64,000 nucleotides of DNA, taken from NCBI GenBank assembly GCA_013368315.1, contig JAACJM010000219.1:62001-126000 (forward strand), written 5' to 3'. Shown piece by piece: positions 1 to 10,999 of the stretch. The stretch's first letter is position 1. Each line of letters begins with the position of its first letter. This DNA comes from Tetrapyrgos nigripes. Lineage: Eukaryota > Basidiomycota > Agaricomycetes > Agaricales > Campanellaceae. Both the position numbers and the translations under genes were made by a program. Below the pieces are notes generated by a model. The model made no database searches and was not told the DNA's origin. It saw nothing but the letters and a program-made list of their open reading frames with translations.

Positions 1-23
1 ATTTCTGTGTAAGATAAATGTAG

Positions 24-831
24 CTAGCCTATGTATTCCTCATCAGAAGGGATCTCAATAGCTCCGTTATCAGGAATTTTGTCCTCTTCAGCACCTGCAA
101 GGGCCTCCACAAGTATAGCCTCCTCATCAATCTGACCACAAGTAACATGTCCCCGCTTTGGAAGACCACCAAATAGAGTTTGTAGTGTGAACAAATTTGG
201 GTCCACAATATCCTTGTTTTTTTCATCATTCTCTGCTTGACGAGCCTCACCTATCCACTTTGCCATTTCTGTATGCCATCCGGAAGCTGTAGAACAAGTG
301 CCCTTCCACGTTCAGTCTCATCTTTGTCATTAATATCTTCAAGGAGATCTCGATAGTGCGGAACACTCAAAAGCTTATCCACAGACTCTTGCTTATGGTT
401 CCTCGTGATTTGATTAAACCTTTTGCTTGATTAATCATGCATATCAGCTCCAACCTAAGGGAATGGATGAGTAAGATATGAGCAAGGACATAAATTAGAA
501 CACTCACTGTATGCAGCTTTTGTACCCTTTTCAGACCCAAACAATTCCACTGGGAGGATTGGATGAACTTGGTGCTTGAGAGCAGACATTCGCACCCCAC
601 CTGATTCACAACAATCTTGAATTACTTGACAGCAAACAGTGCCAATACACGAATCTCCGCAGAGCCACTCAATGCTTTCCATGTGGCAATAGGATCTCGA
701 CCCTTCGTTTCATTAGAATTTAAATAGTTAGTCAAAAATAAAGAGCGTACCATGGTTCCCTCGAAATCATCCTTTGATGACAGAAATTCTTTGAATGGAC
801 CCGTCGTTGGCCCCAGTGACTCCGAGCGCAA
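24..831 (-). pseudogene. hAT-family transposase, C-terminal remnant
   Basis: Read on the minus strand from 831 downwards, this is the end of a hAT (RNase H-like) transposase including the C-terminal dimerisation region. The stretch IVVNQVGCE followed by a Gly/Leu-rich helix matches the conserved hAT dimerisation motif, and the acidic tail (PSDEEYIG) is typical of fungal copies. The frame is broken by an in-frame stop (TAA near 622) between LFAVK and FKIVVNQ, and by at least one frameshift near 270-370, where the frame ending in GIQKW passes to the frame beginning MAKWIGEARQ. The catalytic core should lie upstream (above 831) but is absent. The family assignment is from motif recognition; a functional product is excluded. 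Confidence 0.7.
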
Positions 832-865
832 ATAAAAATTATATTTCTCACAGAATTTACTTAGC

Positions 866-978
866 TGAGCTTAAGCCTTAAATCCCGCCCTTAGGCCTTA
901 AAATTCTCCTCTCGAAATCATAACCCTTAAATTTAAGGGTATTAAGCCCTTGAAGTGCTTAAGGCTTAAGACCTTAAG
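866..978. repeat. CTTAAG-rich palindromic tract
   Basis: AT-rich stretch made of many overlapping copies of CTTAAG, CCTTAAA and their complements. It ends in the 7-bp sequence CCTTAAG, which is the left target duplication of the TIR element that follows. It may be the terminus of an older element used as a landing site. No coding. Confidence 0.5.
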
Positions 979-2356
979 CCCAGTGAAAAATGACACAGAC
1001 GATATGAGTTGTACTGAGTTGTACAGATAAAATCCGATACGGCAAGGACTTTTCAGAAATCCTCAGACTCGGTCAGATTGATGCCAAGCATATCTGAGTA
1101 GTTCCACCATCGAATCCTCTCATACAGAGAGTTATTTCCTCTTCGTATTCTATCTATCATCCTTGAATTCCTTGTCATCGCGCCATCTCCTCTTTTTTTT
1201 TCTAAGTCCAAACTTGTTGTCCTTGTCTGGCTCTAAACCAGCTCTTTCAAACTCCGTAACATTCAAGCTCCGCTTTGTGCAATGTGGATGACGCGTCCTT
1301 TCATCCCTTCCACCACATCTCCCCAGGGCCTCTCTCCCTCCCTCCTGCTCTCTCCCACTATCCATACTACCTCCCTCCTCTCTTCTCCAAGGCATTGTCA
1401 TTTCGACTTTTCCTCTATGGTGGGCTAACGTGCGAGGCTCTATCTCCCAACACTACTAGATACCACCAAACACTATAACAACCTACCAGAATGCATCAAA
1501 CATGTCAACAAGCCAATGACCATTCTTCTAGAAGATAGTTACATGGAATATGTGGTTGGACTCTTTGCTAGGCGAAGCTGTATGTGGGCAGGGTGGATGG
1601 GATGCTCCAAGGTACTGAAGCAACAGCCTGGCCTGAATTATAGGCTACTACAGGTGTGTACATGCTTTCTTTCATTTGGGATTGAGTAACGCTGACCCGC
1701 CTTTTGTCTCTACCTCAATTTCTGTCTCACTTTTTAAGCTTCAATCTCAACAGACCTTCGAAGTTAAAGCGGTTCATCTCAACTTTTACTCTAGTTCCTA
1801 ACTCAATACTAATTTAGATTCTAGGCGTGTCGAAAACTGGCCAATAAGTGCAAGAACAATGGGTGGTATGTACTCTTCTTATTTATTTTCGTTGCCATTC
1901 TTATTCTTCGTTTTTCAGAGTTTTGCTGTCTCTATCCCTCTTCCACTTTGTGTTTTGCACCACTGCAGACTTAGTAAACTTGGTTCACCTTTGGTTTTCT
2001 TGTTAGGATCTGGACTTTGTATTATGCAGTTGTAGTTGGATATAGTCAGATATCATGTAACATAGTAGAAGCTGATAATTATATGTATTTCTGATCCTGT
2101 CCGAGATGAAATGCCTGCTGAAATCTGATTAGGTCTGATGCTATCTGACACTGCAGGCATTTATCTGAGTGCTGTAACCAGTGCAAACCAGTCGGGTCAA
2201 GCCAGATCCAGTCAGAATCTGTCATGCTGCATGTAAAATTCTACAAGTCCCTACGACTACTACCAACTGGAGCCAACAAGGCCCACCATTTCAGCTGGGG
2301 CTGGACACAGTCAATTTTGGTCGGTTTTCAGTCGGCTCTGCTCATTTTTCACTGGG
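979..2356. mobile_element. Non-autonomous TIR DNA transposon, 1.38 kb
   Basis: Inverted ends CCCAGTGAAAAATGA (979-993) and its complement (2342-2356), flanked by direct repeats CCTTAAG at 972-978 and 2357-2363. A 7-8-bp target duplication with CAGTG-type ends suggests a hAT-like family. The interior is non-coding and carries scattered CAGAT/TCTGA words near both ends. The reading frames inside, including the Arg/Gly-rich one at 1150-1401, have no recognisable protein features. Confidence 0.65.
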
Positions 2357-2381
2357 CCTTAAGTAGAAGACTGCTTTTGCT

Positions 2382-2515
2382 CTCTTTCATTTTTCGTTAT
2401 CTTTCTCTCTCTTTCATTTTTCGTTATCTTTCTCTCTCTCGGCTTTCTTTTCTTTTTCCCTCTCTTCTCTTTCTCAATCTCTCGTCTTCTTCTTCATCGC
2501 TTGCTCTCTTTTCCT
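2382..2515 (+). repeat. Pyrimidine tract with a 27-bp tandem duplication
   Basis: Two adjacent near-identical copies of a 27-bp unit (CTCTTTCATTTTTCGTTATC plus CTTTCTC), starting near 2382 and 2409, followed by a CT/CTT-rich run to about 2515. Confidence 0.7.
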
Positions 2516-5075
2516 CAATAGTTCACATATTTGCTTATCATCCAGTTTTGGGCCTCTGCACCTCATCTGGCTTCTTCCAACTCCAGTAAGGAGAAAACCT
2601 GTGGCCTCATACTTGCCACACGCAGCATTTGTCCACATCCCTTTCATAGATAGATACCAAATGGCCTCTTCAGGACTCAATGGGGTAGCGTTGTGCAGGC
2701 ACAACATCAAAGATACAGTGCTACATGGGTGAGGCCCCACACACAATTGCTTGAAAAGACATTCCAAGCCAAATAGGATGTGCGAGAGGAAGCTTCCAAC
2801 TGATGAAAAGAGGTAGTTGGCATCCTCCCCCACCACACACACACATCTCCTTTTGTGACTCCAACCCTAACTGTGCAAACCAATAACAAAAGTAAAAGCG
2901 AGCCAATCCAGCCCCAAGGCATGAATGCCAGCTATGGGCAATCCAGGGGATGGAGTCCATTGGAGCCTAGCAGTGCCCTGAGGAGGTAATGGAGTGGAGG
3001 GGACTGGTGGGACAGCAAACGACAAGGCCCGGGGTCATATAAATGGCAATGAAAGGAGCGGAATGAAGGCTTTGAGGAATATCCAGAACATTGCTCATTG
3101 ACATTGATGTGTGTTAAGGTCCCTATGGCCTGACATGACAAATACTCTCCCTCTCGAACTATACACACACAAAGTGTAGTTATGTGTATACGTCAGTCTG
3201 GCTACATGAGACTGATCATTCCCCTTCTTCACCATTCCTCAGAGGGGAGCAGACGGAGCAAACCAAACCAAACCGTTAAGGTGGAAAACGATTATGATTA
3301 CTATTCCCACTACTGTATAGGTAGTGGGTTTTACCTCCCAAATGCAGTTGATTTCATGCCAATGCTAAACACATCACGTGCTTATTCTCTTTTTAGGCTT
3401 GCATTGTCCCATGCTGAACATCTGGTAAGCTTGTTTTGCAACAAAGAAGTGCTTGCCACATGTTCCTTTCCTATTTGGGGCTTATTTGTGCTCCTCGATC
3501 CTCTCTGCTGTTTTGAGAGCTGTACATGAACTATCAGACATGTTTCAAATGTCACTATTACTTCTGATACTATGATTCCAATGTTGTCATTGGTATTTCC
3601 AAAACACTTGGGGAAATGGGAAACAATGATAACTCGCACCTTACTGGTGCAATGGGACCTGTTGAAGTCCAGATCGCTTTTTGTGGGGAGTAGGAAGGCT
3701 ACATTGGTGATTTGATGAACTTGTTTTTAGTTATGCCTTGTTGGTCATTCCTTACAGATTTAATCACTGACATTATTCATTCTCTGATTAAGTTTCCTTA
3801 CACCATGGCTAATGAGGATTCACCAGTGCTGATGGTAGCAGGCTTTGCCACCCTGCAGGGGCCGGCCTTGCACCGGTTATTTATAGTAATCGTTATTCTA
3901 TCATGCAACCCCACCCAAAAATTTCGAAAAAATCTGACGCAGATCGCTGTGCCGTGCGAAAGTGTGACCTTATTTAGGTCGAAATTCATGTGACCTTTCT
4001 TTGACGCGGATTTCTTGCGAGCTTACATTGTTTTCCCATGTGAGTACACAGCCTCTGGTCCTCCTCACGTTTTGGCAAACGATATTCTGTGTTTCTTTAC
4101 GGTAGCAATGGCTATCTACTCCCAATACTGTAAGGTATCTCTCATTGACTCATTTGGAATGGATTTTTATAGGGGGTTCAGACGTATACACCCAACAACT
4201 GCAGAAACTCTCTCCCTCAGCGTCTCTTCAGCCTTACAATTCCACACACCTGCTCTGGGACTCTGGGAATACTAGTAGTGGATTTGGCTACTTGATTGAG
4301 AGGGGAGGGAATGAAAAGGATAAGGAGAAGGGTGATAGGGTTAGATTTGTGTGGTGCCCTGTTGGTGAGTTTTTTCCCATATTCTAGTGTTCTCCTGGAG
4401 TCTTTTTTTCTCCTATTCCTCAGCGCCGTCTTTCATTTTTCCCTTCTCTGAGTCTTCTCACTTCTTTCATTATGGACAAACAGCTCGCTCACCTTTAACA
4501 AGGCACCTTCTCCCATTTTGGTGTCCAACAGCTCTTTTAGGTCACATACATGCTTAACCCGTCTCTTTCAGGTTATGTCTGTGCTGTGAAGGGTATAGAT
4601 ATGAAGGATCTGCACACTGGGAGGATGAAGATGTAGGTGATGAATAGAAGGTGGAAGTAGAAAGAAACTGGGCTCCTGAAGAAGAAGAGAGAAAGGGGAG
4701 GAGGAAGCAGAAAGAGAAAGAGGTGAAGGTGGACATCCAAGCATATTCTGTTGAAAGGAAAAGGTGAGTTATATCCTCTGAGTCCTATATGATTATCAGG
4801 CTAATGTCTTATCACAGCCTATGCTGTCCACCAATCTGACAAATTAATCCCTCAATCCATTGTTGTCTGTGATTCCAGTGGACTCTCATCATCAAGCTCA
4901 GCTGCATGGCGTTGATCGACATGAACAACCGAATTAATTTCCCACTGACGGTGGAGAAGCTATGGGCTATGGCAGATGGACTGATGCATTTGGTACTTCA
5001 AAGACTCTTGTTGTAATGTTTTCTTTTTTTCTTTCTTGTCTTTGTCCTATCCTGGATTCTTTTTTCATGGGTTTA
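2516..5075. other. Gene-poor region, no supported gene
   Basis: Short open frames occur in several phases on both strands, but none gives a recognisable domain, a convincing start with splice sites, or a conserved motif. Composition is AT-rich with purine-rich patches (for example 4610-4740). Confidence 0.5.
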
Positions 5076-5290
5076 GGTCATTTGTATCCTCCTGCATTAT
5101 TGTATCCTCTGTGTTTTTGTCTGTGCTATACTTTCTCTTTTGCTTTGACTCAACATCTCCTTTGGCTCAACGTCTTTTTTTAGTGATTCTAGGTCATCTG
5201 TATTGTCCTGCGTTATCGTATCCTCTATGTCATTAGCTGTGCTGTGCTTTCTCTTTTGCTTTGACTTGCCATCTCTTTTGGCTTGACATC
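5076..5290 (+). repeat. Degenerate tandem duplication, unit about 116 bp
   Basis: The block starting GGTCATTTGTAT at 5076 recurs as GGTCATCTGTAT at 5192. Both copies share the internal words TATCCTCT, TGCTATACTTTCTC/TGCTGTGCTTTCTC and CTTTTGCTTTGACT. The copies have diverged by substitution. No coding is evident. Confidence 0.65.
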
Positions 5291-6737
5291 TCTTCATGTA
5301 TCATGGTTTTTCATTATTTCCGCTGGGTATTGGTTTGGTCACTGGTCATGCTCCCATGCCCTGCTTTGCTTTATCACTGTGCCTATTGTATTAGTGTCTG
5401 TAGCCTACCAGACACTTGTTCTTAAACTCAAAACTTGCCCTACATACACATTATGATTTAATGAAATCACTAGTTTTCTTTCACCCTATAAGTATGTCAC
5501 CTCTACTTGTTGATGCCATACTTGAGCAGTGAGCAGTCTAGTTTGAACCCATTATGCACTATATTTTCAACAGCTAACACACCTGTTACCAACTGTCCTT
5601 AGTATGTATGTATGTGATGATCTGAAGCTCATACTTCGATTTGGTATCCTTACTGTGATACACTACAGTACTTATCTGTTAGACAAGCAGAGACAAGCCC
5701 ACACATGCAACACCCCCAGTTGCAGGCACATTGAAATTCGAGACTCGAGTACAATAACATATCATAAGCAGTTCTGAGTTCAGAACCTTCATGACTACTA
5801 AAATGAGGATTCCATTGAAGACATATACTCTCGAAGAGGCTCAGGTTGCTGAGGTGAGAATCATCTTCTTGCATAGGGATAAACAATGCCTCATTCTCTG
5901 AATTCTAGCACAACAAGGAGCTCAATTTAGTATGGTATCCAGCACTACTACAATGCAACTTGAATGTCTACAACTCCATCCAGGCAGGAAAAGTGTCTTG
6001 TTCTCTGTGATTCTTCTTGGAAAAAAGCTAAACAAAATAGTAATCATGCTTGCCGGCATAGGGAGGCCTCTTCCCCCCAAGTGAGGGAGGAGAGAGTGAA
6101 GTAGGAATCTGAGGGGAAGAAGGGAATCGAAGGCTTGGTTGATTGTTCTAGAATAACTTGTTGACGCCAACCCATAAAAGTTCCCATATTTTTCATCATA
6201 GCGAGCTATTAGTACACCATATTGTCTATCCTCACTTCTATCCTTCTGCAAAATACTGCCTGACAATGAGACCTTGAATAACAGTCCACTCTGAGAGGAA
6301 GGGAAGAGACCAGTAGATTGGCAACAGATGAGGGGAGTAGAAGTGTGTGAGGCACAACATGTAATGACTACTAAAATTGGAGGGGGTAGAGTCATGCTGG
6401 AGCTGAGTCAAGAAACCAAGAGGTCTCAACCATCTCCTTGCAACCCCCACAGCAGAAGTCCAGAAATGCGAAGACAGGGAACAATGAAGAAGGTTGAAAT
6501 GCCAATGGAAGGAGTGCATGAAGACTTGAAGTATCTGATAGAGGAGCTTGTTGGCCTATTACAGTGCCAATTGCTTTGCATTGTGTGTGTGTGGATCTGG
6601 GTGGGAAGGGAGTGGTTTGCAAGCATCTTTCCAGAGTACCTGGAAGATGATGGATGCAGATGATGTGGAGGCCAACTCCTAGATTATGATGCCTGAAAAC
6701 CCAAGCTTTCCTTCCCAGATGAGGTGAGAAGGGAAAG

Positions 6738-6830
6738 GGTTTACGAGGCTGAATGAAATGAGGTTGAGTTTATTACACTCAACTTCTGCTTGTGGCTATG
6801 CTTAAACGGTCCCGTCTATCCGTCTGATAA
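6738..6830 (+). repeat. Dispersed repeat family, copy 1
   Basis: Shares the ordered words TTACGAGGC, AATGAGG, GAGTT, ACACT, TTCTGC and GTGTGGCTATG with 6970-7065 and 35783-35845. The central GTTGAG...CTCAAC forms a small hairpin. It may be the end of an unidentified element. Confidence 0.55.
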
Positions 6831-6969
6831 ACAGGTTTGGACCGGAGTGATCCGTGGGGCTGTGTTTCTAGCTTTGTCCTGGTGTGATCCAACGGAAATA
6901 AATATTAGTTCCGACGCAACAGGTGGCCACACCTACTGCCGGCAAATTCTGTTCGTGCCACGCGATGTA

Positions 6970-7065
6970 TTACGAGGCCAAATAAAATGAGGACGAGTTT
7001 TCTACACTCGGTTTCTGCGTGTGGCTATGTTTAAAGCCTCCCAATTTCCCCCGTCCATCTTTTTC
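6970..7065 (+). repeat. Dispersed repeat family, copy 2
   Basis: Second copy of the same unit about 230 bp downstream of copy 1 (ATTACGAGGCC, AATGAGGACGAG, ACACTCGGTTTCTGCGTGTG, GCTATG). The 80 bp before it resembles 21335-21415 (GCCGGCAAATTCTGTTCGTG compared with GCCGGTAATTTCCGTTCGCG). Confidence 0.6.
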
Positions 7066-7654
7066 CATCACTTGCCCCTATTATTAAGCTCCGGGCTGCA
7101 ACTCTCACTGCCTTTTTTCATCCTCTTCACAAGTTAGAAAACCTACATGATTCATTTTTATTTTCATTTCTTGGATTTTCAACATTACCTTCTGGCCTCA
7201 TACTCGCCATGCCTGGGCGCTGGCCCTTTCAAGTACATTAGCAGTGCAGGAGGGGGTGGAGCAGAAGGGGATTGTGGGTGTTGAGGTCCAGGACTGAGGG
7301 AGTAGGTTTGGGATATGATGAGGGTGAGGAGGTAGATGAGGATGAGGCATAGTAGATGTCAAAGGGGTTGGTGATGGTGAAGAGAACTGTAAAAATGTGC
7401 CGGAACACAGAAAAAGAACAAACTCGTCGGTTTAAACTTACTGTATCCAACTTGGCCAACTGCACAATCCTCGATCCAGAACCCTTCTCTTCTTGAGTCT
7501 TGTGTTGTCAGGTTTAGCATTGGCCATAGCAGTAGGGCTCGGAGTCGCAGTTGTCATGCCTGGGCCCTCCATCTCCTCCTTCTGCATCTGCATCTGTGTC
7601 GAGTCTCTCCTTTTGAACTTCAGCTCCCGCTTCCTCCCCAACCATCCAATTCAT

Positions 7655-7849
7655 CTGCTCTTGATTCTTGAAGCTGAGTATGGTGTTCTTTTACAAGCTG
7701 AAAATCAAATTTTAGAGGCCTGGAAGAAGTTTGAGGAGGCCAGAGATACTTTTGTTTGTCATGGAGAGGTACAGGCTGAAGTTAAAATGTGCGATGAAGT
7801 GCTGGCTGAACTTTATGAACCTGAGAAATTGGTTGTAAATGATACATAG
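7655..7849 (+). pseudogene. TPR-like helical fragment
   Basis: An open frame with an EAEYGVLLQAENQ start and a Trp/Lys/Phe/Glu-rich helix-turn-helix pattern (EAWKKFEEARDTF, then EVKMCDEVLAELYEP) resembling one tetratricopeptide repeat of the kind found in basidiomycete TPR/NB-ARC proteins. Upstream sequence in the same frame is low-complexity and there is no start with coding character, so this is read as an orphaned fragment. It ends at the stop just before the fold-back repeat at 7851. Confidence 0.35.
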
Positions 7850-7850
7850 G

Positions 7851-7980
7851 TACAGTTGAATATCTCATAATGCATAAATGTCAAAATACATAAGGTTTTG
7901 GCAGAACAAAATGGTCTTTCCCCTCCAATGCATAAGGATTTTTTGGGACGAACCCTATTCATCATGAGATATCCAACTGT
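7851..7980. repeat. Short fold-back (hairpin) repeat
   Basis: TACAGTTGAATATCTCATAA at 7851 is inverted at 7960-7980 (CATCATGAGATATCCAACTGT, written on plus; two mismatches). The two arms enclose about 90 bp, consistent with a miniature inverted-repeat element. Confidence 0.6.
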
Positions 7981-8040
7981 GGTCATTTTCGCGATCTGGT
8001 ACTACAAATTGTATTTTAAGTAGGATATAAATACAACATT

Positions 8041-9025
8041 AGACAGTTTGCGCTTTTCAGTCATGTGCGAAATCCGCGTTGCGCTATTCAGACGTGACCG
8101 AAAATATAGCTAGCGTGCAGCCGATGGGGACGCCAGGCCCGATACACAGCATTCGCGCCAACAGGTTTGATGTAAGATAAGCTACACGATATAAACGTTC
8201 TCTCTCCAATTCCAACGCATCCCGACTGGCTGTAAGCCAGTAAGTAAATGTAGAACGACCTGACATGCAGATTCCCTCAAAGACAGAAAGGCAGTATCTA
8301 TACGATGATCACATATAAAGTTATATACATTAGTTACGCCTGTTTCATCTTTAGATATGGCAACTTGTGGAGAAACTCAACGATAACGAGCTCTGTAGGG
8401 CCCGTAGTCCCCCCGTTTGAAGGAGGGGTGATTAACATGTCAACACCCGCTGGATAAAAACCCCGTTATTAGGGACAAAACAAGAGCCGAAAGGCTGTGA
8501 GGTCCTAAGACAGTGACGAGAAAGCCAGGTCAGGTGTAGTTGAAGATGGCATGGGATGATGATCACATGATGAAATCGTAGAAAAGATATGGTCGCTACA
8601 AACCCTCTACTTAAAAGTATCGGGAATGACGTTGCGCCTTTGCTGGCATTGTCGTGTTGACTCCTTCCTCTGGCACTTGTATGGGTGACGATGACTAGAA
8701 CATGCGCCCTAGGAGCAAATCTGCTTGATGACAAGGCAACCGGCGCAGAGGGCTCCGTGGAACCATCCAGTCTGAAACCCGAGCAATCCATTCATGAGCA
8801 AAAATTTGGCAGAAAGAGGGCCTCCTGGAGCATATGACAATACTGAGAGGTACCGCAGTTCATTAAATGTGCTATGGGGTGTCTTGTAAGAGTTGAGATG
8901 CTCAGAAGTGGTGAAGGCATGATCTATACTTGGTCTATACACGGTTGACATGCGCAATGCATTTTTCGGTCGCGTACAAAAGCGCAACGCGGATTTCGCA
9001 CGTGACCGAAAAGCGCAAACTGTCT
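8041..9025. mobile_element. Non-autonomous TIR DNA transposon, 985 bp, long TIRs
   Basis: The first about 60 bp (8041-8104, beginning AGACAGTTTGCGCTTTTC) recur inverted at 8962-9025 with only a few mismatches. The shared core is GTGCGAAATCCGCGTTGCGC followed by a GTGACCGA-type word. The flanking bases allow a TA target duplication (8040-8041 and 9025-9026), but a palindromic end makes this ambiguous. No transposase is inside; internal frames have no recognisable domain. Confidence 0.75.
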
Positions 9026-10500
9026 ATTGCAATGAATTTTCTTCTTAACCTTTTTTCTCAAAATTAAGCAAAACTCAAATGACCTATCCTTACCTGCTGA
9101 TGCTTGCACTATCCCATACTGCTTGAAACCGCTGTGCATGCCATGCTGTAAGTAAGCATTTATAAGCTACTGTTCTGAACCGTATTTCTTACGGGTACGG
9201 ACTTAAAAGCTAGAGCGTTCGCTACTAGGAAATCGCGATTGCAATCCTATCATAGAAGAGGTCACCTAGAAAATAACTTGAAGCCAACACTGCATGCAAA
9301 TTACCATAAATCAGCGGACATTTCAATAGATTTACCGGATATTCATGCCGATTTTCTCAAAATAAATCTCTGGCAAGTCCATTGAAAACCCGAGGATTTA
9401 CGGGAGTTTGCGCCCGGTGCAAGAAGAATTGTGTATCTCTGGAGGGATCAGAATGCATTTTGGAGCCAGGAGTGCCTACAACGACAGGCAAGATGCATAC
9501 TGGTTCGGGAGATGGCGGTGGAAGAAATCTTGGGAATTGCGCTGACTATTTCTCATCAGCTACGCACATTTCCTCCGCTTGCTCAGCTGCAGAGTCCTAC
9601 GGTATAATACTTCGATGCCAAATATTCCTCCATACAGGAGATGTAGGCCACCACTGCGTGTGACAATGACGGTGAAGAGCGCTAAATGAGCACTGGCAAC
9701 TGTTCGGTACTGGCTTCTATCAGTAGGGCCAGGAGACCATAGCCACGCAGCAAACCGCGGGTTTGTAAGAACGAGGCCCAATTTCCAAGGGAGGAGGAGT
9801 ATTGTAAAGCAAAGGGAGCGAGCGGCGAGCGCTGTCAACTGTTTAGTCTTGGCTTCTAGCAGATTCCGAGCCAGAAATTAGTAAGAAAATCTCGAGAAAG
9901 ACGTATCAAACTCCAACGTCACCATTTTAAATTGCCTTTTTGGACAAATCTTCCTTTGTAGGCCACATGGTTTGCACTTGCTGGACTACAAGTTGGTGAT
10001 CTGAGGCAGCCTGCCCCTATCTGCGATGCCTGATGGACTTTTTGACACGTTTGAGCTCCTGCTCTCTCCGTCACGTTTATTGTTACATTGTGTCCTATTT
10101 TTTTTTTACGTTTTTAATAAGTATTGTGTCACTGGAATTTGCTTGCAATTTGGTTTGATATTTCAGCTCTGGCTATTCATTGATAGTCTCCCCTCTTGCA
10201 ATATGCTCTTGCTTTGTTCATCATCACTGTCGGGAAGCCGATCCCTTGTAATAATTGATAAATATACGGTGACTAGTATCGTGGGCTATTGTAGAAGTTT
10301 AGAAGACTGATAAGTAAGTATTCCTGAGTCCAAACCAGTGGTAGCTGGATCAGTAGTGAGTAGCGAGAAAATAGTTACAGCGTTACTACAGAATTAGAAT
10401 GCTAAAGAGTAGTTTAAGTTCAGAGTCCATTGCAAAAAGATACAGATGAAAATTAACGGTATACAATAGTTGAAGTCGCTCATGAAGGGTTGTAACTTCA
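9026..10500. other. No supported gene
   Basis: Mixed-composition sequence with T-rich patches (10095-10125). Short frames on both strands lack motifs and plausible splice structure. Confidence 0.45.
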
Positions 10501-10537
10501 TGACGTTGAGTGCGTTTTCGACACAGAGTTCAGGCCC

Positions 10538-10774
10538 CTAGCAGCCGCAAGAGGGACTGCCGGAGCAGTCGCATCTGGCTGTTAGAACAGGAAGTTATTA
10601 TTGGTCTTGATTAAGCAAGCCAAGAAATTGGTACTCACGAAGAAGTGGCTCGTATGTTGCTGGCGGTGCAGGTGCAGCACTGACTTGGGAGTCAGAGCTT
10701 ATAGATTGCACTATCAAAATTACTGCAATTGCAGCGAGAATAGGAGCACGGATGACGGATTTAGAGAATTGCAT
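10538..10774 (-). CDS. Small secreted cysteine-rich peptide, 58 aa, two exons
   Basis: Minus strand. Exon 1 is 10774-10639; the intron 10638-10579 runs gtgagt...aacag (60 nt); exon 2 is 10578-10538 with stop TAG at 10538-10540. Phase matches exactly (58 codons plus stop). Residues 1 to about 33 form a strong secretion signal: MQFSKSVIRA, then a long Ala/Ile/Val/Leu core ending near VSAAPAP. The mature end is very short and finishes RCDCSGSPSCGC, with four cysteines in CxC spacing reminiscent of metallothionein-like motifs. A TATA box (10964-10970) and a probable 5'-UTR intron (10908-10845, gtgtgt...tccag) support real transcription. Possible roles are metal-binding or effector-like secretion; this is inference from composition only. 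Confidence 0.6.
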
Positions 10775-10963
10775 GATGAGCGTTCGGATTAAGAGATTAA
10801 GAGAATGAGTGGAGTTCGATCAAGGAGATTTCCTCAGTGCTTTCCTGGAAAGAAATGAGATGGTCAGTAACTTGTAGCAAACATAGCTCTGAGTAAGTCA
10901 ACACACACCTCAGACGGTAGAGTAGAAGAGATTTGGTGAGGGAATTGCCAGGAATGACTGGAG

Positions 10964-10970
10964 TTATATA
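10964..10970 (-). promoter_or_regulatory. TATA box of the small secreted peptide gene
   Basis: TATATAA on the minus strand, 190 bp before the ATG at 10774. The interval includes a probable 64-nt 5'-UTR intron, so the true transcript start would lie roughly 30 bp downstream of the box. Confidence 0.5.
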
Positions 10971-10999
10971 CCCATCCTTCCTAAAGAGAAGCTACTACT

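Noticed and set aside
1150..1401. Arg/Gly/Glu-rich minus ORF
   Set aside because: Low-complexity sequence inside a TIR element.
2224..2589. 121-codon plus ORF rich in Leu/Ser/Phe
   Set aside because: Generated by the 27-bp duplication and the CT-rich tract.
4554..4736. Minus ORF with a signal-peptide-like Ser/Phe-rich start
   Set aside because: Arises from a purine-rich plus-strand tract; no splice or promoter support.
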